The notes under the pieces: generated by a model
What the model was told of the DNA's origin: nothing
Database searches by the model: none
The model's input: only the letters and a program-made list of their open reading frames with translations
Part shown: positions 6,666 through 7,902 of the stretch, in pieces
Position numbering within the stretch: the stretch's first letter is position 1
Layout of the letters: every line of letters begins with the position of its first letter
Source of the DNA: Gammaproteobacteria bacterium
GTDB taxonomy: Bacteria > Pseudomonadota > Gammaproteobacteria > Competibacterales > Competibacteraceae
DNA: 7,902 bases
Assembly (NCBI GenBank): GCA_020047885.1
Contig: JAIFNF010000023.1
Location: forward strand, 1-7,902
Reading direction: 5' to 3'
Made by a program: the position numbers and the translations under genes

Positions 6666-7752
6666 TGAATGACAACACCACCGGCTCTATTTCCAGATCC
6701 ACCCCGAACTCCGCTCGCACCGACGCCTGAATGGCCTGCGCCAGTCGCACCACTTCGTCACCCCGCGCTCCGCCACGATTGACCAGCACCAGTGCTTGCT
6801 GTTCATAAACGCCCGCCGCGCCCAGACTTCGCCCTTTCCAGCCACACCGTTCAATCAGCCAGCCCGCGGCCAGTTTGACCGTACCGTCCGGTTGCGGATA
6901 ACGCGGCAAGTCGAGGTAGCGTTCCGCGAGTCGGGCAACAATCGCCGCCTCCACGACCGGATTCTTGAAAAAACTGCCAGCGTTGCCGATTTGGGTTGGA
7001 TCCGGCAACTTGCGCGAGCGAATCGCCATCACCGCTTCAGCGATCTGCCTCGCGGTCGGTGGGGAAATCTCTTGCGCTTTCAACTCCCGCGCCACGTCTG
7101 CATAGCCTGTGAGCGGTTGCCAGCGCTTGGGGAGGCGAAAAGTGACCTCGGTCACCAGATAACGCCCGGCGGCTTCGCCCTTGAATCGGCTATCCCGGTA
7201 GCCGAACTGGCAGGCGGCACGGTCGAATACCACGCTCGCGCCGGTGTCCAGGTCGACCGCTTCGAGTTGCTGGAACCGTTCGGCCATTTCTAGCCCGTAA
7301 GCACCGATATTCTGAATGGGCGCAGCGCCAACCGTGCCGGGAATCAGTGCCAGATTCTCCAGCCCCGGCCAGCCGCAGTCCAGCGTCCACATCACGAAGT
7401 CATGCCAGTTTTCCCCGGCCCCGGCCTGAACGTACCACGCCTCGGCATCTTCCGTGACGAAGCGCCATCCGGGAATCCGGACATGCAGCACCAATCCATT
7501 GAAATCGCCGGTCAGCACCAGATTACTGCCGCCGCCCAGGATGAACCGCGGCCAGGTGCGCCATTCCGGCAACGCCATTAACGCCGGGAGTTGAGCGGGC
7601 TCTTCAATCGCGGCGAACCCGGCAGCGCGGGCCGGCAGGCCAAAGGTATTGAGGCGCTGTAGAGAAACATTGCGTTGCAGCAACCCGTTCAGGGCTTCCG
7701 GGCAGATCCCGGAGTAATGGTCACTGGCAAGCTGCGTGACTGGCTGATTCAT
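6658..7752 (-). CDS. murB: UDP-N-acetylenolpyruvoylglucosamine reductase MurB (type I) with aldolase-like N-terminal extension
   Basis: Cytoplasmic FAD enzyme that reduces UDP-GlcNAc-enolpyruvate to UDP-MurNAc with NADPH, the second committed step of peptidoglycan precursor synthesis. The body aligns with E. coli MurB from residue 34 on: [10 protein letters not shown] (34-43), FAD-binding GGGSNLVL (73-80), GAGENW (111-116), [18 protein letters not shown] (136-153), FGYRDSRF (183-190) with catalytic R186, [10 protein letters not shown] (258-267) with proton donor S260, KLAAGWLIE (293-301) and LEIEPVV (353-359) with E356 at the place of E. coli E325. The YRD loop and the SFFKNP form mark type I. 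It has 364 residues against 342 in E. coli. About 26 extra N-terminal residues resemble L-threonine aldolase. The ATG at 7752 has only a weak GGGAA ribosome site 7 nt upstream. A terminator lies just upstream and a signalling gene overlaps its stop, so this is not the usual dcw-cluster setting. Confidence 0.97.
   Translation of the reverse strand: MNQPVTQLASDHYSGICPEALNGLLQRNVSLQRLNTFGLPARAAGFAAIEEPAQLPALMALPEWRTWPRFILGGGSNLVLTGDFNGLVLHVRIPGWRFVTEDAEAWYVQAGAGENWHDFVMWTLDCGWPGLENLALIPGTVGAAPIQNIGAYGLEMAERFQQLEAVDLDTGASVVFDRAACQFGYRDSRFKGEAAGRYLVTEVTFRLPKRWQPLTGYADVARELKAQEISPPTARQIAEAVMAIRSRKLPDPTQIGNAGSFFKNPVVEAAIVARLAERYLDLPRYPQPDGTVKLAAGWLIERCGWKGRSLGAAGVYEQQALVLVNRGGARGDEVVRLAQAIQASVRAEFGVDLEIEPVVLSFTG
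7669..7734 (-). other. Threonine-aldolase-like segment fused to the MurB N-terminus
   Basis: Codons 7-28 of murB read [18 protein letters not shown] and on to N28. From memory, Pseudomonas low-specificity L-threonine aldolases begin with a stretch close to [16 protein letters not shown], including the [12 protein letters not shown] core. Classical MurB has nothing similar; its conserved start (NTFGI/L) comes directly afterwards. The aldolase catalytic lysine region is absent, so the segment has no enzyme activity of its own. A recombination that placed murB behind the start of an aldolase gene would explain it. Confidence 0.6.
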
Positions 7753-7766
7753 AGGGAATTTCCCGT

Positions 7767-7787
7767 AAAAAATCCGCCATGCGGCGG
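7767..7787 (-). terminator. Intrinsic terminator just upstream of murB
   Basis: On the minus strand CCGCC (7787-7783), loop GCAT and GGCGG (7778-7774) form a 5-bp all-GC stem with a tetraloop, followed by A and a run of six T (7772-7767). This is a compact but typical rho-independent shape. Only 14 nt separate it from the murB ATG. It may end the transcript of an upstream minus-strand gene, or act as an attenuator in the murB leader. Confidence 0.6.
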
Positions 7788-7799
7788 GTCACGCATAGA

Positions 7800-7902
7800 T
7801 TAGAGCAATCCATTCCCCTTGTATGTTTGGAGTTTGGTAAAGTATCCCGAAACGTGGTAGCGCGATTCCCCTCTGGGACTCACGATCCCGTCAAGGAGCT
7901 TG
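7800..7902 (-). CDS. Possible 3' end of an unidentified minus-strand gene (partial)
   Basis: From the window edge one minus-strand frame stays open for 33 codons (7901-7803) and stops at TAA (7802-7800), 12 nt before the terminator. The peptide includes ESRYHVSGYFTKLQ; I do not recognise a family. Third positions are about 64% G or C, compatible with coding but not decisive, and an open run of this length is not rare by chance. The main support is the stop-then-terminator layout. Confidence 0.25.
   Translation of the reverse strand, partial: KLLDGIVSPRGESRYHVSGYFTKLQTYKGNGLL

Noticed and set aside
7753..7764. GGGAATTTCCC near-palindrome before murB as an operator
   Set aside because: Only 11 bp with one central unpaired base, and its GGGAA half doubles as the weak ribosome site; nothing else supports a regulator site.
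7893..7902. AAGGAG on the plus strand, as if a divergent gene starts just past the window
   Set aside because: A single hexamer at the edge without a visible start codon; I found no convincing plus-strand promoter in 7790-7890, and the minus-strand open frame competes for the same bases.
7800..7902. tRNA-like fragments (GGTAGCGCG, CTCTGGGACTCA) on the plus strand
   Set aside because: No acceptor stem, T-loop or CCA could be placed; the pieces do not fold into a cloverleaf.

Overview
The window is chromosomal DNA of fairly high G+C, probably from a gammaproteobacterium. The type I MurB, the strong Shine-Dalgarno sites and the multi-sensor GGDEF/EAL proteins all fit this, but a finer placement cannot be supported. 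All four complete genes lie on the minus strand, so transcription runs from right to left: murB (7752-6658), a membrane-bound GGDEF protein (6661-5156), a 1121-residue PAS/GAF/GGDEF/EAL protein (4995-1630) and a PAS-PAS-GGDEF protein (1536-46). I see no rRNA, tRNA or CRISPR array.

Right edge (7753-7902): a short open frame that could be the tail of a minus-strand gene, followed by a compact intrinsic terminator only 14 nt before the murB start. MurB is a complete type I UDP-N-acetylenolpyruvoylglucosamine reductase. Its first ~28 residues are not MurB-like and closely resemble the N-terminus of Pseudomonas-type low-specificity L-threonine aldolases, which suggests a chimeric gene. The murB stop overlaps the first possible start of the next gene (GTGA), so the cell-wall gene and the first signalling gene are probably translationally coupled.

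Middle and left: three consecutive c-di-GMP signalling genes whose catalytic residues have diverged. The membrane protein has GGAEF in place of GGDEF, Glu at both signature Asp positions and no I-site, so it is probably not a cyclase. The large protein has an intact GGDEF string but Asn at the first metal Asp, no I-site, and an almost complete EAL site, so it is probably a net phosphodiesterase. It ends in a zinc-binding CZB-like domain. The third protein has an intact GGEEF site and an RxxD inhibition site, so it is the likely cyclase. One maker, one breaker and one possible nucleotide-binding or signalling-only protein therefore sit together, with periplasmic, PAS, GAF and zinc inputs.

Regulation and mobile DNA: the GTG start of the EAL gene lies inside a nested inverted repeat (4992-5033) downstream of a plausible sigma-70-like promoter (5106-5134). 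At the far left, the 3' end of the last gene runs through a GC hairpin that resembles the right end of IS200/IS605-family elements, preceded by two further hairpins. The C-terminus of that gene may have been rewritten by an insertion.
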